A stretch of DNA of 37,901 nt from Clostridiales bacterium (GTDB lineage Bacteria; Bacillota; Clostridia; Lachnospirales; JAQSXR01). Shown one piece after another: positions 1 through 6,976 of this stretch. Under the pieces are notes generated by a model. It had not been told where the DNA came from and searched no databases. It was given only the letters and a program-made list of their open reading frames with translations. The stretch covers positions 1 to 37,901 of the forward strand of contig JAQSXR010000042.1 in assembly GCA_029256575.1 (NCBI GenBank), read 5' to 3'. The translations under genes and the position numbers were made by a program. Within the stretch, counting starts at the first letter, position 1. Each line of letters starts with the position of its first letter.

Positions 1-1
1 G

Positions 2-109
2 GTATTTTCGGAGATCACTGAAAACTCTTTTCATTGGCGAAAAATAAGAACGCAAGATGGAACCACATGGAAAGTGCATGGAGAGTTATTTGCATCAAGG
101 AGAAGATAG
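2..109 (+). CDS. C-terminal end of a DUF1579-like protein (partial)
   Basis: An open frame enters from the left edge and stops with TAG at 107-109, giving 35 residues that include SFHWRK, DGTTWKV and a basic FASRRR end. A TEN-SFHWRK...DGTTWKV...ASRRR pattern resembles the last strands of the small lipocalin-like DUF1579/SnoaL-neighbour proteins, which commonly end in an aromatic strand followed by basic residues. Only the tail is visible, so this is a family guess from memory. The next gene starts 42 nt downstream on the same strand, so the two may be co-transcribed. Confidence 0.5.
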   Translation, partial: VFSEITENSFHWRKIRTQDGTTWKVHGELFASRRR

Positions 110-151
110 AGTATGGCAATATAATTTTTTATAGAGAAATGGGAGAGAATA

Positions 152-1342
152 ATGGGAACATTTAGAATAATTCCGGATGAAGCGTTTGGAGCAAAGCCAA
201 TAATTCGCATTAGAGATATTGATGCAGTAGTTCATAATTATAAATTGTTTAAGCAAAAGGCTGATTTAACGAGTACTATTTGTGGAGTGGTGTTAAAGGC
301 GGATGTTCATGGTCTTCAAATGAAAGATGTTGCGCCAGCTTTATATAATGTGGGGGTCAAATATTATTTCATCGAAGAACTGTGTGAAGGAATAGAATTG
401 CGTAAGATATTACCATATGAAGATGCTAAAATTTTTGCTATGGCAGGCTTGCTTCATGGAGAAGAACAATATTTCAAAAGTTTCAACATAATTCCCTGTA
501 TTAATAGTATTGAGCAACTTAAAAGATGGAATAAATTTTGTGATGAAAATGGTAAAGCCTCGGTTGTTATACATCTCGATACACATATGAATAGATTAGG
601 ATTATTGGAAGATCAAGTAGAAATTCTAAGTAAAAATTTTATGGAATTAACTTCAAAAGTTAATGTAGAATTCTATATGAGCCATTTTTATGACATTAAA
701 GGAACGGATCATACACAATGTTTTAAGCAATATGATGTTTTAAATCAGTATTTAAATGTGCTTCCATCTTTTCCTGTTTCTTTTGCATGTACAGATAGTG
801 TTATATTATTAGATAATGAGACTTTTAACTTTGGTATTATTAGACCCGGGATTGGACTAGTTGGTGGAGCACCTGATGCCAAAAGCCCGATTTCTGTTGA
901 TGCGAAACATACATTTGAAATTTATGCTAAGATATCGCAAATAAAAAATGTTAAGAAGGGTGAAACGATTGGTTACGGTGGGGCCTATACTGTAAAAAGA
1001 GATTCAAAATTAGCTCTGGTACATATTGGATATAAAGATGGATACCTTAGATTACTAAGTGAAACTGATGAAAACCCCAAAGGGGCCTATATGTATATGG
1101 ATGGATATAAATTGCCACTAATGGGAAAGGTTTCTTTAGGAATAACTACAGTTGATGTAACAGATGTACCTGAAAGCACTTTTCAAAAAAATAAATATGT
1201 AGAAGTAGTAGGCCCGAATGTTGATATTAAATTTTTAGCAGATATAGGAGGGTGTTATGAAATCTTAGCAGCCCTCGGAAGACCAAATGTAAAAGTAACA
1301 GATTACACTTTGAGAGAATATTTTAACTTGTATGGAAATTAG
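152..1342 (+). CDS. Alanine racemase family protein with altered active site
   Basis: Fold-type III PLP enzyme, 396 aa, the usual Alr length. The family converts L- and D-alanine for peptidoglycan. The PLP lysine is K49 in VVLKADVHGL, the Arg that contacts the PLP phenolate side is R148 in HMNRLGL, the phosphate-side IIRPGIGLVGG lies at 229-239, and the catalytic Tyr of the C-terminal barrel is Y294 in HIGYKDGY. Several normally fixed residues differ: the Tyr that follows the PLP lysine (KANAYGHG) is His53, and the GR-C/V-MDQ segment reads GKVSLG (325-330), replacing the Met-Asp pair with Leu-Gly. This points to a paralogue with altered substrate preference or reduced racemase activity rather than the housekeeping Alr. 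Start chosen for the GGGAGAGA ribosome site at about 139-146. Confidence 0.82.
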   Translation: MGTFRIIPDEAFGAKPIIRIRDIDAVVHNYKLFKQKADLTSTICGVVLKADVHGLQMKDVAPALYNVGVKYYFIEELCEGIELRKILPYEDAKIFAMAGLLHGEEQYFKSFNIIPCINSIEQLKRWNKFCDENGKASVVIHLDTHMNRLGLLEDQVEILSKNFMELTSKVNVEFYMSHFYDIKGTDHTQCFKQYDVLNQYLNVLPSFPVSFACTDSVILLDNETFNFGIIRPGIGLVGGAPDAKSPISVDAKHTFEIYAKISQIKNVKKGETIGYGGAYTVKRDSKLALVHIGYKDGYLRLLSETDENPKGAYMYMDGYKLPLMGKVSLGITTVDVTDVPESTFQKNKYVEVVGPNVDIKFLADIGGCYEILAALGRPNVKVTDYTLREYFNLYGN

Positions 1343-1394
1343 TTACTTATAGTATATGAGACCATATTAAAATTCTACTAAAGGAGCAAACAAT

Positions 1395-1766
1395 ATGGAA
1401 GTTTTTACAGAATATTTAGCACGTATCGATAACCCACAACATCAAGCCCAAGTGGAAGAAGTTTTGGATTGGATAACAAAGAAGTTTCCAAAATTAGTAC
1501 CCAAAATTGCATGGAATCAACCAATGTTTACCGATCACGAAACATTTATTATTGGATTTAGCGTATCCAAACAACATATGGCGGTTGCTCCTGAAAGAGT
1601 ATGTATTAATCAATTTTCAGATGAAATTGAGCAAGCTGGATATGACCATACCAAGGAGTTGATACGTATCCGGTGGGACAGTCCGCTTATTTTGTCTTTA
1701 CTTGAGAAAATAATCGAGTTTAATATTTTGAATAAGGCAGAATGTTCAACTTTTTGGAGAAAATAA
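1395..1766 (+). CDS. YdhG/DUF1801 frataxin-like iron chaperone
   Basis: 123 aa protein that closely matches the Bacillus subtilis YdhG (Fra) pattern as I recall it: an N-terminal FTEYLARIDNPQHQAQVEEVLDW helix, then KIAWNQPMF, FIIGFSVSKQHMAVAPE, the GYDHTKELIRI strand and the conserved C-terminal end FNILNKAECSTFWRK. The B. subtilis homologue is a frataxin-like protein that delivers iron to Fe-S cluster and heme synthesis. A ribosome site AAGGAGC at 1380-1386 precedes the ATG. It stands alone on the plus strand, 52 nt after the racemase-like gene. The full-length match to the family is strong. The iron-donor role is transferred by homology. Confidence 0.85.
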   Translation: MEVFTEYLARIDNPQHQAQVEEVLDWITKKFPKLVPKIAWNQPMFTDHETFIIGFSVSKQHMAVAPERVCINQFSDEIEQAGYDHTKELIRIRWDSPLILSLLEKIIEFNILNKAECSTFWRK

Positions 1767-1859
1767 TAAATAAGGGCCTAACGACATAGATATATTGTCT
1801 ACTCAAGTCAGGCAAAGACGATGAAGAAATTAAAAATTTAAAAACTGAGGTGTATTTTA

Positions 1860-2138
1860 GTGAATGATAAAGTCTATGAGTTTGAAGCAGAAATAAAAAA
1901 AGTTCCAGATATTGATGGTGCTTATATAGAGATTCCTTTTGACGTAAAGGAAGAGTTTGGAAAAGGAAGAGTGCCTGTAAGAGCAACATTTGATGAAGAG
2001 TTGTACTTAGGCAGTCTTGTGAAGATGAAAACACCATGTCATATTATAGGAATTCGGAAGGAAATAAGAGCGAAAATCGGAAAGCAACCAGGAGATGTAA
2101 TTAAAGTAACAATTCAAGAAAGAAGTACCGATAAATAA
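1860..2138 (+). CDS. DUF1905 domain protein
   Basis: 92 aa, starts at a GTG preceded by GAGGTG at about 1848. The sequence follows the DUF1905 beta-barrel pattern: [24 protein letters not shown], then [50 protein letters not shown]1905 is often fused to or beside a YdeI/OmdA (bacteriocin-protection-like) domain. Here it follows a DUF1801 gene, whose fold is often found in the same small stress-gene neighbourhoods. Function is not established. A short region between 1767 and 1859 shows no gene. Confidence 0.8.
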   Translation: MNDKVYEFEAEIKKVPDIDGAYIEIPFDVKEEFGKGRVPVRATFDEELYLGSLVKMKTPCHIIGIRKEIRAKIGKQPGDVIKVTIQERSTDK

Positions 2139-2203
2139 CCTCCCAATAATTCTGGAAAATTGCAAATAACTTTTCAATCAAAACAATAAAAAGTATTTAA
2201 ATA

Positions 2204-2219
2204 TGACATATAGTTGTCA
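2204..2219. promoter_or_regulatory. Inverted repeat, candidate WYL-regulator operator
   Basis: TGACATATAGTTGTCA lies 74 nt upstream of the GyrI-like gene. It is nearly the same as TGACATACAATTGTCG at 13448-13463, in front of the WYL regulator gene (13 of 16 positions identical). The shared site suggests that the WYL protein controls both genes. That is an inference from sequence identity. Confidence 0.45.
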
Positions 2220-2292
2220 AATTAAGAGTGATAAACTGAATACATTTCAAACGAATTATACAAATGACATCAACCGATGACGGAGGAAAATA

Positions 2293-2916
2293 ATGGACAA
2301 ACTGGATTACAAAAAAGATTTTAAGAATTTATACCTACCAAAGAATAGTCCTTGTATGATAGAAGTACCATCTATGAGTTTTGTTGCAATTGATGGGGAG
2401 GGTGACCCCAATGGTGAAGAGTTTGCAACGGTAATGGCCGCACTCTATAGCTTCAGTTATGCAGTAAAGATGTCTTACAAAAGCAAGGTAATTCCGGAAG
2501 GATTTTATGATTACACAGTATTCCCCCTCGAGGGAGTGTGGGATTTGGTTGACAAGAGTAAGGGAACTACTGATAAAAGTAATTTTGCATACTCCGTTAT
2601 GATTCGTCAACCGGATTTCTTAACCGTTCAATTATTTGAAAGGTTTATCGATGAAACAAAAAAGAAAAAACCTAGTATTTATCTTGATAAAATTAAATAC
2701 AATACTATAACCGAGGGGCTGTGTTGTCAGATGCTTCATTTAGGAGGATATGATGATGAACCTGCAAGCTTTGAAAGAATGAAACAATTCTGTATCGATA
2801 ACGGGTATGAGAGAAGTTCCCATAAACATCGAGAAATATACCTTTCAGATCCTCGTAAGACGGAAGTTGACAAGCTTAAGACGGTCCTAAGATTTAAATG
2901 TAAGGCAAAAATTTGA
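2293..2916 (+). CDS. GyrI-like small-molecule-binding protein
   Basis: 207 aa with the GyrI-like (PF06445/COG4832) pattern: an N-terminal MIEVPSMSFVAIDGEGDPNG strand, ALYSFSYAVKM helix, the DYTVFPLEGVWD motif, and a second half with MLHLGGYDDEPASFERM followed by HREIYLSDPRKT. Members bind planar or cationic drugs, and some hydrolyse cyclopropanoid genotoxins. It is cytoplasmic, with no signal peptide. GGAGGAAAA ends just before the ATG. Relatives are often partnered with WYL or AraC regulators, and a near-copy of the WYL-gene palindrome lies upstream (2204-2219), so drug-responsive control is plausible. Confidence 0.83.
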   Translation: MDKLDYKKDFKNLYLPKNSPCMIEVPSMSFVAIDGEGDPNGEEFATVMAALYSFSYAVKMSYKSKVIPEGFYDYTVFPLEGVWDLVDKSKGTTDKSNFAYSVMIRQPDFLTVQLFERFIDETKKKKPSIYLDKIKYNTITEGLCCQMLHLGGYDDEPASFERMKQFCIDNGYERSSHKHREIYLSDPRKTEVDKLKTVLRFKCKAKI

Positions 2917-2973
2917 GGGATACCAACTGATTAAATTTTTGAATATAAAACTAATCTATGATAGATTTTTTAG

Positions 2974-3010
2974 TACCACCAATCATAAAAATGGTTCGGT
3001 GGTATTTTTA
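2974..3010 (+). terminator. Intrinsic terminator after the GyrI-like gene
   Basis: TACCACC (2974-2980) pairs with GGTGGTA (2998-3004), with further pairing of the inner ATCAT/ATGG segment, followed immediately by five T. Confidence 0.75.
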
Positions 3011-3102
3011 TGTTTAGACAAAATTAAAAATTATTTTTTTCTTATTAATTAAAAATATGTTTTTGTACATCATATTAAATAACGAACGGAAAGGGTGATG
3101 TA

Positions 3103-3996
3103 ATGAAACTATTTATGCCTCATCGGGTAATTTTTGAACCTGCAAGTCTAGAATATCCATTAGGGAAAGAGATATTTGAATATTTTAAAGACAAACCAGT
3201 AGAAATAATAAATACCTCAGCTAGAAATACAGCGCGCTATATACCAGGATCGACCAATGCCGAAAAGTATGTTAAAGGAACGAAGCCATATTTAAAAATC
3301 TTTGTAAATCTTGATGATACATTTAACGTTATAAAAGACCATATCAAACAGAATGATGACAAAATTACTACTTTTGAGGCTGCTAGTTTAGGAGATCCGT
3401 TGGCTTTAGAGCACATTACAGGAAGCCTTGCAAAGACCATAGAGTTTTTCGCTAATCTTGAAAAAGGAAGACTTAGAGTAGTGACAAAATATGAAAATGT
3501 GAATTCGCTCTTAGATCTAAATCATAATCAACATACCCACTTTCGCATCAGTATAAATACTAATTATATAATAGATAATTTTGAACACAATACGGGAAGC
3601 CTAGACGAGAGGATTGAGGCAATCATGAAACTAAGCAAGGCTGGTTATCCCATTGGTTTTATAGTTGCACCAATCATGCAATATGAGAATTGGAAAGAAG
3701 AGTATAATTTGCTTTTTGAAAAATTAAACAATAGTTTGGGGCCTGAACTTAGTCGAAAAGAACTAACATTTGAACTGATACAACATCGATTTACAGCAGT
3801 TGCAAAAGAGCTTATTCTTGAAAGATTTCCTAATACGAAGCTGGATATGGATGAAGAAAATAGAAGTTTAAAATGGGGTAGATTTGGAAGATATAAATAC
3901 GTATACCACAAAGAGCAAGCGGAAGAAATCAAGAATTATCTAACATCACTTATATCAGATAGATTTATTAACGCTAATATTAAGTATTTTACTTAG
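3103..3996 (+). CDS. Spore photoproduct lyase-like protein lacking the Fe-S cysteine loop
   Basis: 297 aa, collinear with SplB at both ends: FEPASLEYPLGKEI and IPG at the N-terminus, then TKPYLKIFVN, VTKYENVNSLLDLNHN, FRISINTNYIIDNFE, KAGYPIGFIVAPI, FELIQHRFT, KLDMDEENRSLKWGRFGRYKYVY and NANIKYFT. Normal SplB (about 340 aa) repairs the thymine spore photoproduct with a radical-SAM [4Fe-4S] cluster held by CX3CX2C. Here IPGSTNAEKYVK (residues 47-58) runs straight into GTKPY, so about 45 residues including all three cluster cysteines are missing. The protein has no cysteine anywhere, and EAAS stands where B. subtilis SplB has its H-donor Cys141. Reading frame is intact, and GGAAAGGGTG precedes the ATG. 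It cannot do radical-SAM chemistry. It is either a recent deletion mutant or a lesion-binding paralogue. Confidence 0.85.
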   Translation: MKLFMPHRVIFEPASLEYPLGKEIFEYFKDKPVEIINTSARNTARYIPGSTNAEKYVKGTKPYLKIFVNLDDTFNVIKDHIKQNDDKITTFEAASLGDPLALEHITGSLAKTIEFFANLEKGRLRVVTKYENVNSLLDLNHNQHTHFRISINTNYIIDNFEHNTGSLDERIEAIMKLSKAGYPIGFIVAPIMQYENWKEEYNLLFEKLNNSLGPELSRKELTFELIQHRFTAVAKELILERFPNTKLDMDEENRSLKWGRFGRYKYVYHKEQAEEIKNYLTSLISDRFINANIKYFT

Positions 3997-4017
3997 CAAT
4001 TTTAAATAACATACTAA

Positions 4018-4131
4018 ATAAGATTTCTATATAGCGGTAGCATTGTCCTACTAGAATTAAGTGCAGGTACAAAAGAAATAGAAGTATCGACACTTGATTT
4101 AGGTGGATTAGCAATATATAATTATAAATAA
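4018..4131 (+). pseudogene. C-terminal gene remnant
   Basis: An open frame without a start codon (upstream stop at 4015-4017) reads IRFLYSGSIVLLELSAGTKE and then EVSTLDLGGLAIYNYK before TAA at 4129-4131. The alternating strand pattern and the LDLGG segment look like the end of a beta-sandwich module, such as an accessory domain of a secreted or carbohydrate-active protein. The family is not identified. No ribosome site or start is present, so I take it as a leftover of a gene whose front was deleted. Confidence 0.4.
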
Positions 4132-4167
4132 ATAGTACAAAGATGCGAAAAAAGAGGAGAACAAAGT

Positions 4168-5133
4168 ATGATCAGAGGGATAGAAATAGGTAATATGCAA
4201 GATACAGATATCGGGGAAGCAAAACAAATCTGGGTAAGACAATATGAACTACACTGCAATCAAAAAGATTTTCCAACCTATTGGAAGGAAGACACTTCAT
4301 TATTAGAGGGTTTTCTTAGTGATAAGGTAAAAGATGAAAAAGCAATTGTTGCGAAGCTAGGGGGTAAGGTAGTGGGCTTCTTGGCTTTTGATGAGTTTCC
4401 TTTTAATGGGGAAGATTCTGTATTCTGCCCAGCAATCGGGCATTCTGCTGTTGAAGAATACAAAGAAAGTGTATATTTAGAGTTGTATAAAAGTATTTCA
4501 CAAAAATGGGTTAATAGAAATATTTTCAACCATATGTGGACCATATTTATCAATGACGAAAAACTGAAAAAAATACTATTTGATCTTGGGTATGGATCTT
4601 ATTTAATCGATGCATTTACTAATTGCCATAATAACTATAGTAGAGAATTGAGGAATAATGATATCCGACAAGCTACCATCATAGATAAGGAAGCTTTACA
4701 TTCACTTGTAATTGAATCGAATGAATATTACGCTACTGCTCCTTTATTTCTAAAGAGAGAAGAGGTATCAGGTGAGGAGATAGAAGAACTTATACGAAAG
4801 AAAAATGTGTTAATCGCTATGGATCAAGAAAAACCAATAGGATTTCTTAACATAAGCATATGTAATGAAAATGATTTTATAAATTTAACTACAGAAGGTA
4901 ATGGGTTACTTGATGAAATAGGTATATTTATAAAACCTGAGTATAGAAATAAGGATATTGGATTAGGATTATTAATGAAAGCAATGGATTATTGCAAACA
5001 ACTTGAAACAAAATACATACACGTAGATTTTGAAACAGCAAACTTATATGCTAATAAATTTTGGATAAAGTATTTTAGTCCTATGTTATTGTCTATGAGA
5101 AGAACTATTAATAAAAACATAAATGACAAGTAA
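4168..5133 (+). CDS. Tandem GNAT N-acetyltransferase
   Basis: 321 aa with two GNAT-like halves. The N-terminal half (about 1-160) has IVAKLGGKVVGFLAFDEF and a degenerate core. The C-terminal half (about 165-310) carries VLIAMDQEKPIGFLNISI and a motif A, IGIFIKPEYRNKDIGLGLLMKAM, where RNKDIGLG would bind the acetyl-CoA pyrophosphate. Such proteins acetylate amino groups of small molecules or proteins, and the substrate is unknown. GAGGAGA precedes the ATG at 4168. Only the C-terminal domain appears able to bind acetyl-CoA. Confidence 0.8.
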   Translation: MIRGIEIGNMQDTDIGEAKQIWVRQYELHCNQKDFPTYWKEDTSLLEGFLSDKVKDEKAIVAKLGGKVVGFLAFDEFPFNGEDSVFCPAIGHSAVEEYKESVYLELYKSISQKWVNRNIFNHMWTIFINDEKLKKILFDLGYGSYLIDAFTNCHNNYSRELRNNDIRQATIIDKEALHSLVIESNEYYATAPLFLKREEVSGEEIEELIRKKNVLIAMDQEKPIGFLNISICNENDFINLTTEGNGLLDEIGIFIKPEYRNKDIGLGLLMKAMDYCKQLETKYIHVDFETANLYANKFWIKYFSPMLLSMRRTINKNINDK

Positions 5134-5201
5134 AAGAACAAAACTATTCAAGAAAAGAGTTTGACTCCATTGGTATATGGAATTGGAAGGGGGTTATATA
5201 T

Positions 5202-5681
5202 TTGGATGAATTTTCAAAAAGTAAAGTAATATTAATGTGTGGACCTGCAGGAGCAGGGAAATCAACCTTTGCAAAGAAATTACAAAAGTTAGGGATGACA
5301 ATCCTTTCTTATGATAAAGAATCCTTCAAACGAGGCTTAACGGTACATCCTTTACCGGAGGAGATAGCAAAGGAAATAAAAACTTACCTAGATGGAGAGC
5401 TAATTTCACTAATTGAGCGAAAGGTTGATATTGTTCTTGATTATTCATTTTGGTCAAGAGAAATGAGAAAGGAATATATCTCGTTATTGAAAAACTATAA
5501 CATTGAACCTGCAATCTATTATATTAAGACACCAAAAGAAGTTATTATGGAGAGAATTCGAAAAAGAAGTGGAAATCATCACAATGATATTATGCTGTCT
5601 GATCAAACGGCCTCTCTTTATTATGATAATTTTCAACCACCAACTGCTGATGAAGGTGAAATTATAGTAGTTGAGGAATAG
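5202..5681 (+). CDS. P-loop ATP-binding kinase-like protein (AAA_33/zeta-type fold)
   Basis: 159 aa single-domain P-loop protein. Walker A is GPAGAGKSTFAKKL near residues 14-27, followed by SYDKESFKRGL and the YSFWSREMRKEYISLL helix, with IYYIKTPKEVIMERIRKR as the LID arginine region and a conserved end QPPTADEGEIIVV. This set resembles small AAA_33 kinases annotated as ATP-binding or putative phosphotransferases of unknown substrate. Start is the TTG at 5202, supported by GGAAGGGGG nine bases upstream, and no in-frame ATG fits. No antitoxin-like partner is adjacent, so a zeta-toxin role is unlikely. Confidence 0.78.
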   Translation: MDEFSKSKVILMCGPAGAGKSTFAKKLQKLGMTILSYDKESFKRGLTVHPLPEEIAKEIKTYLDGELISLIERKVDIVLDYSFWSREMRKEYISLLKNYNIEPAIYYIKTPKEVIMERIRKRSGNHHNDIMLSDQTASLYYDNFQPPTADEGEIIVVEE

Positions 5682-5720
5682 TACTGTTGTAACACACAAA
5701 ATACAATTAATTATATAAAA

Positions 5721-5757
5721 AACATCAGAAAAGGAATCACTTTTCTGATGTTTTTTC
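5721..5757. terminator. Bidirectional intrinsic terminator
   Basis: AACATCAGAAAAG (5721-5733) pairs perfectly with CTTTTCTGATGTT (5740-5752) around a 6-nt loop. A T run follows on the plus strand and an A run precedes it, so it can end both convergent genes. Confidence 0.9.
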
Positions 5758-5768
5758 ATGCTCTGCTT

Positions 5769-6725
5769 TTAATTTGAATTGATATCTACCTTTACCGGAA
5801 TAATGATTTCATTAATTCTTGATCCATCTTTTGCACTGGTTTCGTAAATAATAATGGTTCCCGTATCATTTGTTACTTTGTCAAACTCGATTATTATCTC
5901 GAATTCGCCCCAACCTGGAGCACCTTCAGAAGCCATTACGTAACCGGAAGCCAATACATTGTGCCCATCCTCAAATTCCCAATTTAATGAGGCTTCAAAT
6001 ACTCTAGCTACGCCTTTTACCACAATTCGATTTCCTACAATAGCATCTGGTGCTGGTTCAAAAATACGAAACGCAACGTTTTGTACTACGATATCACTTT
6101 TTTCCATATCTTCTAGCCAAGTATAATCCGAAGGATCATTCGCAGTGATTGGATCTGCAATATATAAGTGACCTAATAAAGATTCTTCTATTTGACCTTC
6201 GATTAATAATTGAGTCTGGTCGAAACCAAATTGCTGCATAATCATTGAGACTTGTTCAATTAACAACAATTCTCCAGTAGAGCCTAAGTTGCTCTCTTTA
6301 ATTTCCTTTGAGAAACTAACATGAGCAATGCCATCTACATCTTCCACATATTCTATAATTACATTGGGTTTCACTAAATTAGTCAATCCTTCATTTTCAG
6401 TACCTCTAACCCAAGCTTCTAGGGCTGCTTTGGGCAAGCTTTCATATGAATCAGCCTCGATTACTTGCTTAACGCGGTAAGTACTTATTAAATCACTATC
6501 AGGGAAATAAAGAACAACTTCTTGAGTTATTTTGTCATTAGTTGGTGAAGGGGATAGGTCCCCTTCATCAACGGTATTTTGATTGTTGTCTTCTGGATTA
6601 GAGTTATTTGTTTCTATAATAACCCCATTTTTATCAATATCTTGAATTGTTGTATCCTTTTTCCCGCAAGCAAATAAGCTCATACTTATTACTGAAATCA
6701 ATATCAATGCTATTATTTTTTTCAT
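5769..6725 (-). CDS. GerMN and Gmad2 domain lipoprotein
   Basis: 318 aa. The N-terminus is a lipoprotein signal, MKKIIALILISVISMSLFAC, with lipobox SLFAC placing the lipidated Cys at 20. An Asn/Asp/Ser-rich linker runs to about residue 65. A GerMN domain follows (VVLYFPDSD...YRVKQVIEADSYESLPKAALEAW...VSFSKEI...QQFGFDQTQLLIEGQ, about 70-195), then an Ig-like Gmad2 domain (VQNVAFRIFEPAPDAIVGNRIVVKG...GEFEIIIEF...ETSAKDGSRINEIIIPV, about 212-318). This arrangement is typical of clostridial surface lipoproteins related to germination protein GerM. It lies downstream of the sensor kinase on the same strand, with its own GGAGG site and a TATAAT-like box at 6852-6857, so it may be a target or partner of the two-component system. 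Confidence 0.88.
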   Translation of the reverse strand: MKKIIALILISVISMSLFACGKKDTTIQDIDKNGVIIETNNSNPEDNNQNTVDEGDLSPSPTNDKITQEVVLYFPDSDLISTYRVKQVIEADSYESLPKAALEAWVRGTENEGLTNLVKPNVIIEYVEDVDGIAHVSFSKEIKESNLGSTGELLLIEQVSMIMQQFGFDQTQLLIEGQIEESLLGHLYIADPITANDPSDYTWLEDMEKSDIVVQNVAFRIFEPAPDAIVGNRIVVKGVARVFEASLNWEFEDGHNVLASGYVMASEGAPGWGEFEIIIEFDKVTNDTGTIIIYETSAKDGSRINEIIIPVKVDINSN

Positions 6726-6901
6726 TACAATTCCTCCACTTTCTATGCCAAATTAATTTACTAATGCCATCTTCTTTCATTCAAATAAATAACGATACTA
6801 ATTGGTACTGAATGACTGGTGTCTTTCAATCTAGTTAATCGGTATATGTTTATTATAGAGAATATTTGTATCACACAAATATAAGAAATGTAACTTTTTT
6901 G

Positions 6902-6943
6902 TTACATTGGCATAACAAGATGTACCTTAGCGCCTTTTTTGAT
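6902..6943 (-). pseudogene. Fossil 3' end of a histidine kinase gene
   Basis: On the minus strand this reads CIKKGAKVHLVMPM then stop. It parallels the true end of the kinase 75 bp away (GTEVRLTIPM then stop), including the TTTTTTG that flanks each on the plus-strand left side. Stops occur in frame just upstream. It is probably the surviving tip of a second kinase gene or a partial duplication. Confidence 0.4.
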
Positions 6944-6976
6944 GCATTATCAACATGTGAATTGGGGTCCTTTTTG

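Noticed and set aside
5202-5681. Zeta-toxin of a toxin-antitoxin pair
   Set aside because: The P-loop resembles the zeta fold, but there is no antitoxin gene adjacent and the C-terminal motif fits the small AAA_33 kinase group.
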